Below are positions 42,538-50,736 of a stretch of DNA of 64,000 nt, piece by piece. The stretch comes from Anaerolineales bacterium (GTDB lineage Bacteria > Chloroflexota > Anaerolineae > Anaerolineales > Villigracilaceae), in NCBI GenBank assembly GCA_020634895.1, contig JACKAV010000006.1:260907-324906 (forward strand). The letters are read 5' to 3'. How positions within the stretch are numbered: the stretch's first letter is position 1; each line of letters begins with the position of its first letter. The position numbers and the translations under genes were made by a program. The notes beneath the pieces were generated by a model. That model did not search any database and was not told the DNA's origin. It saw only the letters and a list, made by a program, of their open reading frames with translations.

Positions 42538-44436
42538 ATGTCCACGATTGATGAGATCAAAGCCAAAATAGACATCGTTGACCTCGTATCTGAGGCGGGT
42601 GTTAAGCTGCGTAAAGCTGGTCGAAATATGACCGGTTTTTGTCCGTTCCACGACAACAAGCACACGCCTGCTTTCGTAGTCTGGCCCGAGACGGGAACAT
42701 GGCGCTGCTTTGGTCAGTGTAATGAAGGCGGCGACATCTTCAAGTTCGTGATGAAGCGCGAGGGGATCGACTTCAAAGAAGCGCTTCAAAAACTTGCCGT
42801 TCGCGCCGGTGTGGAAGTGCAGCAGATCCAGCGGGAAACGCCCCAGCAGCGGGAGGCGTATGACCATCTGCGCGCCTTGTTGGAAGATATGGTTGTTTAC
42901 TATCGCAGCCAGTTATTTGCGAACGCTGAGGTTTTGGATTATCTCCATCAAAAGCGCGGATTGAACGACGCCACAATAGAAGCCTTTGGTTTGGGATACG
43001 CTCCGCCCGGTTACGATAATTTGCTCAAACACTTTGAGGGGAAATACCTGCCGCAGGATTTTGTGGATGCAGGCATGCTCTCCGAGCGTGACAGCGGCGG
43101 ACATTTCGACCGCTTCCGCAACCGCATCATGATTCCCATTCGCGATGAAAACGGGAAGATGGTCGGTTTTGGCGCCCGCATCGTTGACCCGGACGATATC
43201 CCGAAATTCTTGAATTCTCCAGAAACGGTACTCTTCACAAAAGGTCATTTGCTCTACGGAATGGACCGTGCCCGCAAACCCATCCGCGCGGCAGACCAGG
43301 CTGTGATCGTCGAAGGTTACCTTGACGTAATCGCGCTGCATCAGGCGGGATATGAGAACGTCGTTTCGCCGATGGGCACCGCGTTGACGGAAGATCAACT
43401 GAGATTGATCAAGCGTTATACCCGCCGCATTGTCCTTGCACTTGACCCGGATGCCGCCGGACAAAAAGCCATCCTGCGCGGATTGGAAGCGGCGCGTTCA
43501 GCCATGGATAAGGAAGGCGAGCTTGCCTTCGATGCGCGCGGATTGCTTCGTAACGAAGCGCGCCTCCAAGCGGATTTGCGCGTAGCCTCTCTGCCGGATG
43601 AGCTTGACCCGGATGAGATCGTTGCCCGTAATAAAGAAGAATGGGCTCAGATCATTGCGGATGCGAAGCCGATCGTCACTCATGTGATGGAGGCGATTTC
43701 CGCCGGGCAGGATCTGAACGACCCGAAGGTGAAGAACCAGATAGCGGCGCAAGTCCTGCCGTTGATCGATGATCTTGGCACGCCATTGGAACGTGATACG
43801 TACCGTCAGGCGTTGGCGAGAATGCTGCGGGTAAATGAAAGCGCGTTGATGGCTGCCCAGCCGTCGGGTCCGGTAATGAGGCGCAAGCCGCGAATGCCCC
43901 GGTCAAGCCGCAGCGAGGAAGCGCCCGCTGTGGCGGCGGTCCATCCAAGAAAGAAGATCGAGAATTATTGTCTCGGTATTTTGCTTCGCAAGCCTGAACT
44001 TTTGTATCGGATCGATCGCAGGCTTGAAGAATTCGGCTTGAGTCCATTGGCTGTTGAAGATTTCGAGTATACTGACCATCAGATATTTTTCAATGTTTTG
44101 CGAATGGCAATGGGGCAGGACGAAAAGGATCATGGACATTATGTCCTTTCTCAAGTGCCTGAAGACCTGACGCCGTTGATAAATGAGTTGATGTCGCAAA
44201 CCGAGAAGCTTGATCCATTGAATGACCGATTGTTGGAGGATCTGCTGGCGAGGTTTTTGGACCTAAGACGCACCCATGCAATGACAAATGTGAATCAACT
44301 GCGCTTTATGCAGGAGGATGAGCAGGAGCAGGGCGGCGGGAACATCAAAATGTATCAGGAGCAGGCGATCCAGTTCACCCGTTTGTTGCGCGGGTTGGAT
44401 CAGGCAAAGTTGAAGCTATCGAAACGACAGGCATGA
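42538..44436 (+). CDS. dnaG: DNA primase
   Basis: A 632-residue primase. The N-terminal CHC2 zinc finger is seen as GFCPFHDNKHTPAF and WRCFGQCNEGGDIF (C, H, C, C ligands). The catalytic core has RFRNRIMIPIRDENGKMVGF and GHLLYGMDRARKPI, and the TOPRIM site is VIVEGYLDVIAL with LALDPDAAGQKA. The C-terminal helicase-binding part follows a Pro/Arg-rich linker (about residues 440-465). It makes RNA primers at the replication fork. rpoD starts 6 bp downstream, echoing the bacterial rpsU-dnaG-rpoD arrangement without rpsU. Confidence 0.95.
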   Translation: MSTIDEIKAKIDIVDLVSEAGVKLRKAGRNMTGFCPFHDNKHTPAFVVWPETGTWRCFGQCNEGGDIFKFVMKREGIDFKEALQKLAVRAGVEVQQIQRETPQQREAYDHLRALLEDMVVYYRSQLFANAEVLDYLHQKRGLNDATIEAFGLGYAPPGYDNLLKHFEGKYLPQDFVDAGMLSERDSGGHFDRFRNRIMIPIRDENGKMVGFGARIVDPDDIPKFLNSPETVLFTKGHLLYGMDRARKPIRAADQAVIVEGYLDVIALHQAGYENVVSPMGTALTEDQLRLIKRYTRRIVLALDPDAAGQKAILRGLEAARSAMDKEGELAFDARGLLRNEARLQADLRVASLPDELDPDEIVARNKEEWAQIIADAKPIVTHVMEAISAGQDLNDPKVKNQIAAQVLPLIDDLGTPLERDTYRQALARMLRVNESALMAAQPSGPVMRRKPRMPRSSRSEEAPAVAAVHPRKKIENYCLGILLRKPELLYRIDRRLEEFGLSPLAVEDFEYTDHQIFFNVLRMAMGQDEKDHGHYVLSQVPEDLTPLINELMSQTEKLDPLNDRLLEDLLARFLDLRRTHAMTNVNQLRFMQEDEQEQGGGNIKMYQEQAIQFTRLLRGLDQAKLKLSKRQA

Positions 44437-44442
44437 TAGGAG

Positions 44443-46089
44443 ATGGTTCGGATGAAAGAGAAACGAATGTCTGCCAATAAAAAAGGAAAGAAGAAGACTG
44501 CAGTAAAAGGGAAGCCGCAGAATACAGGAACAGGTACAAAGAAAAAATCTGGGAAGGCGAGTGGGGGACTTGCTGGAAGCGCCGCAGTAAAAATTTTAAA
44601 CAAGGGAAAACAAGCCGCATCAAAATTCGATGCGGAAGAATTCATGGAGCCGGATGATTCCGCCATGAATCAGCAGGAGGAAGAGATCGATGACTCCATT
44701 CCTTCCAGCGCGCAGTTGGCAGCCGAACCGGGCGAAGACCCCGTCCGCTTGTATTTGCGCGAGATCGGGCAGGTAAAACTTCTCGACGCCGATAGTGAGT
44801 TCCGCCTTGCCACGCTTATCGAAGGCGAGCGCATGATTTCCACTTTGAACAAGCTAAAACAGCGTAAGGGCGTTTCGCAGGCTGTTTCGAATTATCACTC
44901 GGTGGTTTCAGAGGCGCTCACTTCATGGGAACGTCTGACTGAGGATGCGGAACGGCTCGAGCAGGACCTGCCGAATCTGGGATTGCTGCTTGCGGAAGCA
45001 CAGTCGCTTCACGCGGGATGGGAGTTTGATTCGCCATCCTATCTGCGTGCCTACCTCGACAACGGACAGTGGGGGAGCGACCATCTTTGGGATAACCTTG
45101 CCCGCCATGCGTACAGCGTCTTTTTGAGTTTGTACCTGCTTCCATATACTTATGCCGAATGGCTGTTGGCGCACGTTCAAGTTCATCACGACTTTCCGAC
45201 ACAGCGCACGCTTTTCCGCAATCTGTCTGCGGAGGAAGACCTCCTCAACGAAATGGAGGCGGCGAGGTTCCGTGCTTCGGAGGCGCAGCAGGCGCTTGTC
45301 CGCGCGAATTTGCGTTTGGTGGTCAGCGTTGCGAAACGTTATCTCGGGCGCGGTATTCCGCTGCTCGATCTGATCCAGGAAGGCAACATGGGGTTGCTGC
45401 GCGCCATTGGCAAGTTCGATCCCCGCCGCGGATTCAAATTCAGCACATACGCCACCTGGTGGATTCGTCAGTCTATTAACCGCTCCATCGCCGAGCAGGC
45501 ACGGACGATCCGTATCCCAGTGCATTTGTTCGAATCCATCTCGCGGATTTTGCGGGCGCAGCGTCATCTTACGCAGGTGTTGGGGCGTGAGCCTAATAAT
45601 GAAGATATCGCCTTGGAAGTGGGCTATCTTTCCGCAGTGGATGTGCAATCCATTTTGCGCGCTCACGCCGAGAATGATCCTGTTGACCCTGAACTCCAGC
45701 GCAAGTTGGATGTTGCTTCGCAGAAAGTGACGCGCGCCTTGCGCTCCGCTGAAGAGACCATCTCGCTCGAAGGTCCGGTGGGGGATGATGAGTCCAGTGC
45801 GTTGGGCGATTTCATTGAGGATGAAGATGCGCTTTCGCCCATGGATGCCGCCGCGCGCGAGATGCTGCGTGAGCAGATCACCCATGCGCTCGAGTCTCTT
45901 TCGGACCGTGAACGTGATGTGCTTGAGTTGCGTTTTGGACTCAAGGATGGTAAGGAGCACACGCTTGAGGAGGTGAGTCGCTTCTTTGATGTGACCCGTG
46001 AGCGGGTCCGACAGATCGAGGCGAAGGCGCTGCGGAAGCTGCGCCATCCATCCAAAAGCCGCGAACTGCGTGATTATTTGGGAGATTAG
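44443..46089 (+). CDS. rpoD: RNA polymerase primary sigma factor (sigma-70)
   Basis: A 548-residue sigma-70. A basic Lys/Gly-rich N-terminus (1-60) replaces a typical region 1.1. Region 1.2 is DPVRLYLREIGQVKLLD. A 150-residue non-conserved segment follows, then region 2 (NLRLVVSVAKRYLGRGIPLL, RRGFKFSTYATWWIRQSINR), region 3, and region 4 (RERDVLELRFGLKDGKEHTL, then DVTRERVRQIEAKALRKLRH). Three ATGs (44443, 44452, 44467) could start it; the first two follow AGGAG. It is probably the housekeeping sigma factor, given its pairing with dnaG. Confidence 0.93.
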   Translation: MVRMKEKRMSANKKGKKKTAVKGKPQNTGTGTKKKSGKASGGLAGSAAVKILNKGKQAASKFDAEEFMEPDDSAMNQQEEEIDDSIPSSAQLAAEPGEDPVRLYLREIGQVKLLDADSEFRLATLIEGERMISTLNKLKQRKGVSQAVSNYHSVVSEALTSWERLTEDAERLEQDLPNLGLLLAEAQSLHAGWEFDSPSYLRAYLDNGQWGSDHLWDNLARHAYSVFLSLYLLPYTYAEWLLAHVQVHHDFPTQRTLFRNLSAEEDLLNEMEAARFRASEAQQALVRANLRLVVSVAKRYLGRGIPLLDLIQEGNMGLLRAIGKFDPRRGFKFSTYATWWIRQSINRSIAEQARTIRIPVHLFESISRILRAQRHLTQVLGREPNNEDIALEVGYLSAVDVQSILRAHAENDPVDPELQRKLDVASQKVTRALRSAEETISLEGPVGDDESSALGDFIEDEDALSPMDAAAREMLREQITHALESLSDRERDVLELRFGLKDGKEHTLEEVSRFFDVTRERVRQIEAKALRKLRHPSKSRELRDYLGD

Positions 46090-46097
46090 GAAGAATC

Positions 46098-46136
46098 AAA
46101 GAGACAGTTGCCCGACGGTATCTGTCTCTTTTTTTG
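46098..46136 (+). terminator. Terminator after rpoD
   Basis: AAAGAGACAG and CTGTCTCTTT enclose a 14-nt loop and are followed by TTTTT. The following 150 bp before nuoA contain a TATACT box at 46240-46245 and nothing else clear. Confidence 0.85.
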
Positions 46137-46288
46137 TTGGGGGATTTTAATGAATTCGATTACATCTCTTGCAACATGACAAATATCATCAATTTTATAG
46201 GAAGGGGCGCTTTTTCTAGTCCTTCAAAAACCTTTGTGATATACTTTCGCGAAACTGTGCAAGATTTCACACATCCACAGAGGTCTGT

Positions 46289-46645
46289 ATGCTATTGGAA
46301 TATATTGCCATTGGGGTTATGATTTTTGTTGCCACCCTGATCGCCTTTATCGCAATTGGTTTGGGTGAGTTGTTCGGTCCAAAAAAGAAAACAGCGGGGA
46401 AAGATACACCCTATGAATCGGGTATGAATCCGTATGGCGAAGGGACGCGCCGTGTGCCGGTGCGCTTCTATTTGATCGCCGTCCTTTTCATCTTGTTCGA
46501 TATTGAAGTTGTATTCTTTTTGCCCTGGGCGATCGCATTCCGCAAGCTCGGCGTTTTTGGTTTGGCTGAGATGGCGGTTTTCATTGCGATCCTTCTTATT
46601 GGTTACGTTTACGCATGGAAAAAAGGAGCCCTGGAATGGGAGTAG
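46289..46645 (+). CDS. nuoA: NADH-quinone oxidoreductase subunit A
   Basis: A 118-residue membrane subunit with three helices (about 3-25, 62-82, 90-109). Between the first two is the conserved loop KDTPYESGMNP and VRFYLIAVLFILFDIEVVFF, the NuoA signature near the quinone channel. It starts the fourteen-gene complex I operon. The ATG at 46289 has an AGAGGT site. Its 3' end overlaps nuoB by 10 nt. Confidence 0.95.
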   Translation: MLLEYIAIGVMIFVATLIAFIAIGLGELFGPKKKTAGKDTPYESGMNPYGEGTRRVPVRFYLIAVLFILFDIEVVFFLPWAIAFRKLGVFGLAEMAVFIAILLIGYVYAWKKGALEWE

Positions 46646-47130
46646 AGCAGAAACTCGGAAATATGGGCGTGGTGACAACCACGCTCGAGAATACGGTCAA
46701 CTGGGCGCGCACGAATGCGATGTGGCCCATGTTGTTCGGTCTTGCCTGCTGCGCCATCGAAATGATGTCGGCGCAGGCATCTCATTATGATATGAGCCGC
46801 TTCGGCATGGAGTTGATGCGTGCCAGTCCGCGCCAGTCTGATCTGATGATCGTGGCAGGACGTGTCTCGAAGAAAATGGGACCCGTCCTTCGCCGTTTGT
46901 ACGACCAGATGCCTGAACCGAAGTGGGTGATTGCCATGGGCGATTGCGCCTCCTGCGGCGGTGTCTTCAATAACTATGCCATTTATCAGGGTGTCGATGA
47001 AGTTGTGCCGGTGGATGTTTTCGTGGCAGGCTGTCCGCCGCGCCCCGAAGCGTTGATCCACGGCGTTCTCACTTTGCACGAAAAAGTAAAAGGTGAGAAG
47101 TTCAAAGACCTGAAGGCAGATGTAAAGTAA
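46636..47130 (+). CDS. nuoB: NADH-quinone oxidoreductase subunit B
   Basis: A 164-residue subunit carrying the N2 [4Fe-4S] cluster next to the quinone site. Cluster ligands are visible in FGLACCAIEMM (adjacent Cys pair), GDCASCGG and FVAGCPPRPEAL. The start at 46636 follows AAAGGAG and overlaps nuoA; an upstream in-frame ATG at 46615 would lie deeper inside nuoA. Length is normal for NuoB. Confidence 0.95.
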   Translation: MGVEQKLGNMGVVTTTLENTVNWARTNAMWPMLFGLACCAIEMMSAQASHYDMSRFGMELMRASPRQSDLMIVAGRVSKKMGPVLRRLYDQMPEPKWVIAMGDCASCGGVFNNYAIYQGVDEVVPVDVFVAGCPPRPEALIHGVLTLHEKVKGEKFKDLKADVK

Positions 47131-47136
47131 ATCGCT

Positions 47137-47190
47137 CCCTCACCCGTCCTACGGACACCCGCTCCCTCAGGGAGAGGGGCAGGGGTGAGG
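47137..47190. repeat. CTC-rich palindromic repeat between nuoB and nuoC
   Basis: CTCCCTCACCCGTCC ... GCTCCCTCAGGGAGAGGGGC ... GGGTGAGGG: outer arms CCCTCACCC/GGGTGAGGG and inner CTCCCTCAGGGAG. Same family as in lysK (7581-7630) and between nuoL and nuoM (57915-57964). Confidence 0.82.
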
Positions 47191-47203
47191 GCGTGGAGTT
47201 ATT

Positions 47204-47716
47204 ATGGAAAAATCCCTCGAACCCATTGTAAAAGACCTGAACGGTAAGTTCGGCGCGGAGCACGAAGAGTTTCGAAACGAAGTACATTGCTTCATCAAAC
47301 CGGAACAGATCGTGGAGGCGTTGACCCTGCTGCGCGACAAGCATCAGTTTGAATTGCTTTCGGCGCTCACCGCAGTGGATTATTACCCTCAAACTTCTCC
47401 GCGTTTCCATGTGATCTACCAACTCACATCCATTGCAAAAAATCTTTCAGTGCAGTTAAGAGTCCCGGTCGAAGGCGACAACCCCAAAGTCCCGACTGTG
47501 ACGAGTATCTATAAGACCGGTATGTGGCGCGAGCGTGAACTCCTCGATATGTTCGGCATCGAATTCGAAGGTCATCCCGATCCGCGCCGCATCCTGCTGC
47601 CTGAAGATACCGAGGGGTATCCCCTGCGAAGAGACTTCCCGCTCGGTTACGAAGAACCGCAGTTCTCCTTCAATTATGAAGAGATCGATCTTCGCAAGCC
47701 GTACGCAAAGGAATAA
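47204..47716 (+). CDS. nuoC: NADH-quinone oxidoreductase subunit C
   Basis: A 170-residue 30-kDa-type hydrophilic subunit. The family signature is ERELLDMFGIEFEGHPDPRR, then ILLPEDTEGYPLRRDFPLGY near the C-terminus; the N-terminal half (VEALTLLRDKHQFELLSALT, AVDYYP) is typical too. It is separate from NuoD, unlike the fused NuoCD of E. coli. nuoD begins 2 bp after its stop. Confidence 0.95.
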   Translation: MEKSLEPIVKDLNGKFGAEHEEFRNEVHCFIKPEQIVEALTLLRDKHQFELLSALTAVDYYPQTSPRFHVIYQLTSIAKNLSVQLRVPVEGDNPKVPTVTSIYKTGMWRERELLDMFGIEFEGHPDPRRILLPEDTEGYPLRRDFPLGYEEPQFSFNYEEIDLRKPYAKE

Positions 47717-47718
47717 AC

Positions 47719-48948
47719 ATGGCACAGATCGAAGAAGTTAGTGTAGACCAATATAAACACCTTGTTTCGGAGCGCGCGCTTACCGGCGAAACCATGCTCC
47801 TGAACATGGGACCCCAACACCCGTCCACGCACGGTGTGCTGCGCCTGCTGCTCGAACTGGACGGCGAGATCATCATCAACTGCATTCCCGATATCGGCTT
47901 TTTGCATACCGGCATCGAGAAGAACATGGAAGCCAAGACCTACCAAAAGGCTGAAGTGATGACCGACCGCCTCGATTATATGAACACCATGGGCAACAAC
48001 CTCTCCTACTGCATGGCGGTGGAAAAGTTGGTGGACCTGGATGTTCCTGCGCGCGCTCAGTCACTGCGCGTGATCCTGGTGGAACTTCAGCGCATCGCCT
48101 CCCATTTGGTCTGGCTCGGCACTTCAGGGCTTGACCTCGCTGCGATGTCCATGTTCCTGTACTGTTTTCGCGAACGCGAACAGATCCTCGATATTTTCGA
48201 GTTGGTATCCGGTCAGCGCATGATGACCACCTTCATCCGCCCGGGCGGTGTGTGGCGCGATGTTCCGGTCGAATTCGAAGCCGCCGTGCGCGATTTCATC
48301 AAGATCTTCCCCAAACGCGTCGACGAATATGAAAGACTGTTGACCAAGAATCCGCTCTTCATTGACCGCATGGTTGGAATCGGAATTCTGAGCAAGGAAA
48401 CGGCTCTTTCCTACGGGGTGACTGGTCCGATGCTGCGAGCCTCGGGCGTCGACTGGGACCTTCGCAAAGCGCGACCTTATCTTGGTTATGAACAATATGA
48501 TTTCGATGTTCCCGTCCTCACCGAGGGCGATACCTACGCCCGCTACCTTGTTCGCATTCAAGAGATGCGTGAATCATTGAAGATCGTGGAACAGGCATTG
48601 AACAAACTGCCGATGGGACCCGTCCGCTCGGCGAACCGCAAATTCGTCCCGCCGCCTCGTTCGGAGATCGGTGTGAGCATGGAGTCTCTCATCCACCACT
48701 TTAAGTTGTGGACGGAGGGTTTCCCTGCCCCGAAGGCTTCGATCTACAGTGCTGTTGAATCACCGCGCGGTGAATTAGGCGTACTGCTTGAAGGCGACGG
48801 CAGTCCCAAACCGATGCGCGTCCACATGCGCACGCCTTCGTTCGACAATCTGGCTGTACTGCCCGAAATCGTCAAAGGACGCCTCGTGGCAGACCTTGTC
48901 GCCATTTTGTCCTCCACTGACATCGTTCTCGGAGATATTGACCGATGA
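47719..48948 (+). CDS. nuoD: NADH-quinone oxidoreductase subunit D
   Basis: A 409-residue 49-kDa-type subunit forming the quinone cavity with NuoB. Motifs: MGPQHPSTHGVLRLLLELDG, IGFLHTGIEKNMEAKTY (residues close to the quinone), YMNTMGNNLSYCMAVEKL, RIASHLVWLGTSGLDLAA and the C-terminal LVAILSSTDIVLGDIDR. Ends exactly as the family does. It overlaps nuoE by 4 nt (ATGA). Confidence 0.96.
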   Translation: MAQIEEVSVDQYKHLVSERALTGETMLLNMGPQHPSTHGVLRLLLELDGEIIINCIPDIGFLHTGIEKNMEAKTYQKAEVMTDRLDYMNTMGNNLSYCMAVEKLVDLDVPARAQSLRVILVELQRIASHLVWLGTSGLDLAAMSMFLYCFREREQILDIFELVSGQRMMTTFIRPGGVWRDVPVEFEAAVRDFIKIFPKRVDEYERLLTKNPLFIDRMVGIGILSKETALSYGVTGPMLRASGVDWDLRKARPYLGYEQYDFDVPVLTEGDTYARYLVRIQEMRESLKIVEQALNKLPMGPVRSANRKFVPPPRSEIGVSMESLIHHFKLWTEGFPAPKASIYSAVESPRGELGVLLEGDGSPKPMRVHMRTPSFDNLAVLPEIVKGRLVADLVAILSSTDIVLGDIDR

Positions 48949-49442
48949 GTCTTGATAAAAAATATTCAAAGGAAGTCAAACAGATCCTCTCCAAGTATCC
49001 GGCGGAGCACAAACGCTCGGCAGTCATGCCGTTGTTGTACCTCGCCCAGCGCGAAGAGGGATACGTCAACAAAGAAGCGATCCAGGACATTGCCCGCGTC
49101 CTCGATATGACCGAAACGGAAGTTGCCTCCATCATTGGTTTTTACTCGCTGTACCATGATAAGAAGGCTGGCAAATACCGCATGCAAGTCTGCACCGACC
49201 TGCCCTGCGCACTGCGCGGCGCGGACGAGTTCCTTGAAAAGCTGTGCGGCAACCTTGGCATCCAGGTGGGTGAGACCACCGAAGATGGCTTGGTCACTGT
49301 CGAGGCTGTGATGTGTCTTGCCGGGTGTGATCGCGCTCCCATGTTCCAAACGCAGGGACCGGACGGCATCAAGTATCACGAATACATGACCGTCGACCGC
49401 ACCATGGAATTGATCGAAGCATTGAAAGGGGATGAGAAATAA
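48945..49442 (+). CDS. nuoE: NADH-quinone oxidoreductase subunit E
   Basis: A 165-residue thioredoxin-like [2Fe-2S] subunit of the NADH-input module. Cluster ligands appear as CTDLPCAL (C-x4-C) and CLAGCDRAP (C-x3-C). The N-terminal helical part AVMPLLYLAQREEGYVNKEA and VASIIGFYSLYH is canonical. It overlaps nuoD and nuoF by a few bases, consistent with coupled translation. Confidence 0.95.
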   Translation: MSLDKKYSKEVKQILSKYPAEHKRSAVMPLLYLAQREEGYVNKEAIQDIARVLDMTETEVASIIGFYSLYHDKKAGKYRMQVCTDLPCALRGADEFLEKLCGNLGIQVGETTEDGLVTVEAVMCLAGCDRAPMFQTQGPDGIKYHEYMTVDRTMELIEALKGDEK

Positions 49443-50689
49443 TGAGTCACGTACTTTTACGTCACCGCGATATCCCCGATATCAATAAACTGAATGTTTA
49501 CAAAAAGAACGGCGGTTTTGACGCGTTCAAAAAAGCCGTCACCAAGATGAAGCCGAACGAAGTGACTGACGTGGTAAAGAACTCCGGTCTGCGCGGACGC
49601 GGCGGTGCGGGCTTCCCAACCGGCTTGAAGTGGTCCTTCATCGACAACAAGAGTTGGCCCCATTATGTAGTGGCAAATGCGGATGAGTCCGAGCCGGGCA
49701 CGTTCAAAGACCGCGAGATCATGGAGAGCAATCCCTTCCAGTTCCTCGAAGGTCTGGCGATTGCCAGTTATGCCGTCGGCGCGACTGTTGCTTACGTTTA
49801 TCTGCGCGGCGAATTCTGGCAGGTGGCTGCCTTCCTCGATGAAAAGATCGCGGAAATGGAAGAAGCCGGTTACCTTGGCGACAACCTCTTTGGCAAGGAT
49901 TATTCACTGAAGATCTTTACCCATCTCGGCGCAGGCGCGTACATCTGCGGTGAGGAAACGGCGCTGCTTGAATCTCTCGAAGGCAAACGCGGACAGCCCC
50001 GTGTACGTCCGCCGTTCCCTCCGGCTGTGGGTCTGTACGGCAAGCCGACCATTATCAATAATGTCGAAACCTTTACCAATGTGCCGATGATCCTCGCCAA
50101 CGGCGCGGACTGGTACAAGAGTATGGGCACTTCCGACAGCGCGGGTGTGAAGATCTTCTCGCTTTCCGGTCGTGTGCGCAAGCCGGGCAATTATGAACTA
50201 CCCTTCGGCAGCACCTTCCGCCAGTTGATCTACGAACACGGCATGGGCATTCAGGATGGACGTCCCATCAAGGCGATCATGCCTGCGGGCGCTTCCTCCT
50301 CGCTCATTGTGGTGGACGAAAAGGTTTTGGATACCCCCATGGATTACGCTACCGTCCGCACGCTCGGCGCGGACCTCGGTTCTGCCTCCGTGATCGTGCT
50401 GGATGAAACGGTCGATATTGATTGGGTAATCAATAAGACGATCCACTTCTTCAAACATGAATCCTGCGGTAAATGCACCACCTGCCGCGAAGGCAACCAC
50501 TGGATGAGAAACCTCACCGACCGCATTCATCACGGCAAGGCTTCCAGCGAAGATGTCACATTGCTTTTGAATGTGGCGAAACAGATGCAGGGCAAGTGCC
50601 TGTGCGCGCTTGGTGAATTCTCCACCATGGCAGTGGTGACCGGCATCGAACGCTTCCCGGAGGATTTCAAGAAAGCGGTAAAGGCGTAA
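49442..50689 (+). CDS. nuoF: NADH-quinone oxidoreductase subunit F
   Basis: A 415-residue flavoprotein that oxidises NADH and carries FMN and one [4Fe-4S] cluster. Motifs: LRGRGGAGFPTGLKWSF (NADH/FMN loop), VANADESEPGTFKDREIME, GAGAYICGEETALLESLEG, and the cluster site SCGKCTTCREG with a distal Cys in KCLCALGEFS. Length is normal for NuoF. It starts one base after the nuoE coding end. Confidence 0.96.
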   Translation: MSHVLLRHRDIPDINKLNVYKKNGGFDAFKKAVTKMKPNEVTDVVKNSGLRGRGGAGFPTGLKWSFIDNKSWPHYVVANADESEPGTFKDREIMESNPFQFLEGLAIASYAVGATVAYVYLRGEFWQVAAFLDEKIAEMEEAGYLGDNLFGKDYSLKIFTHLGAGAYICGEETALLESLEGKRGQPRVRPPFPPAVGLYGKPTIINNVETFTNVPMILANGADWYKSMGTSDSAGVKIFSLSGRVRKPGNYELPFGSTFRQLIYEHGMGIQDGRPIKAIMPAGASSSLIVVDEKVLDTPMDYATVRTLGADLGSASVIVLDETVDIDWVINKTIHFFKHESCGKCTTCREGNHWMRNLTDRIHHGKASSEDVTLLLNVAKQMQGKCLCALGEFSTMAVVTGIERFPEDFKKAVKA

Positions 50690-50698
50690 GTAGATATT

Positions 50699-50721
50699 CG
50701 ATACCCGATATTTGAGTATCG
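50699..50721. repeat. Short palindrome between nuoF and nuoG
   Basis: CGATACCCGATATTTGAGTATCG is an inverted repeat (CGATAC/GTATCG). A sister copy lies between nuoK and nuoL (55728-55750). Confidence 0.6.
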
Positions 50722-50736
50722 TTCTTCGGAGACTTA

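Noticed and set aside
44923..46047. Long open frame antisense to rpoD
   Set aside because: Shadow of the conserved sigma-70 coding strand without recognisable motifs.
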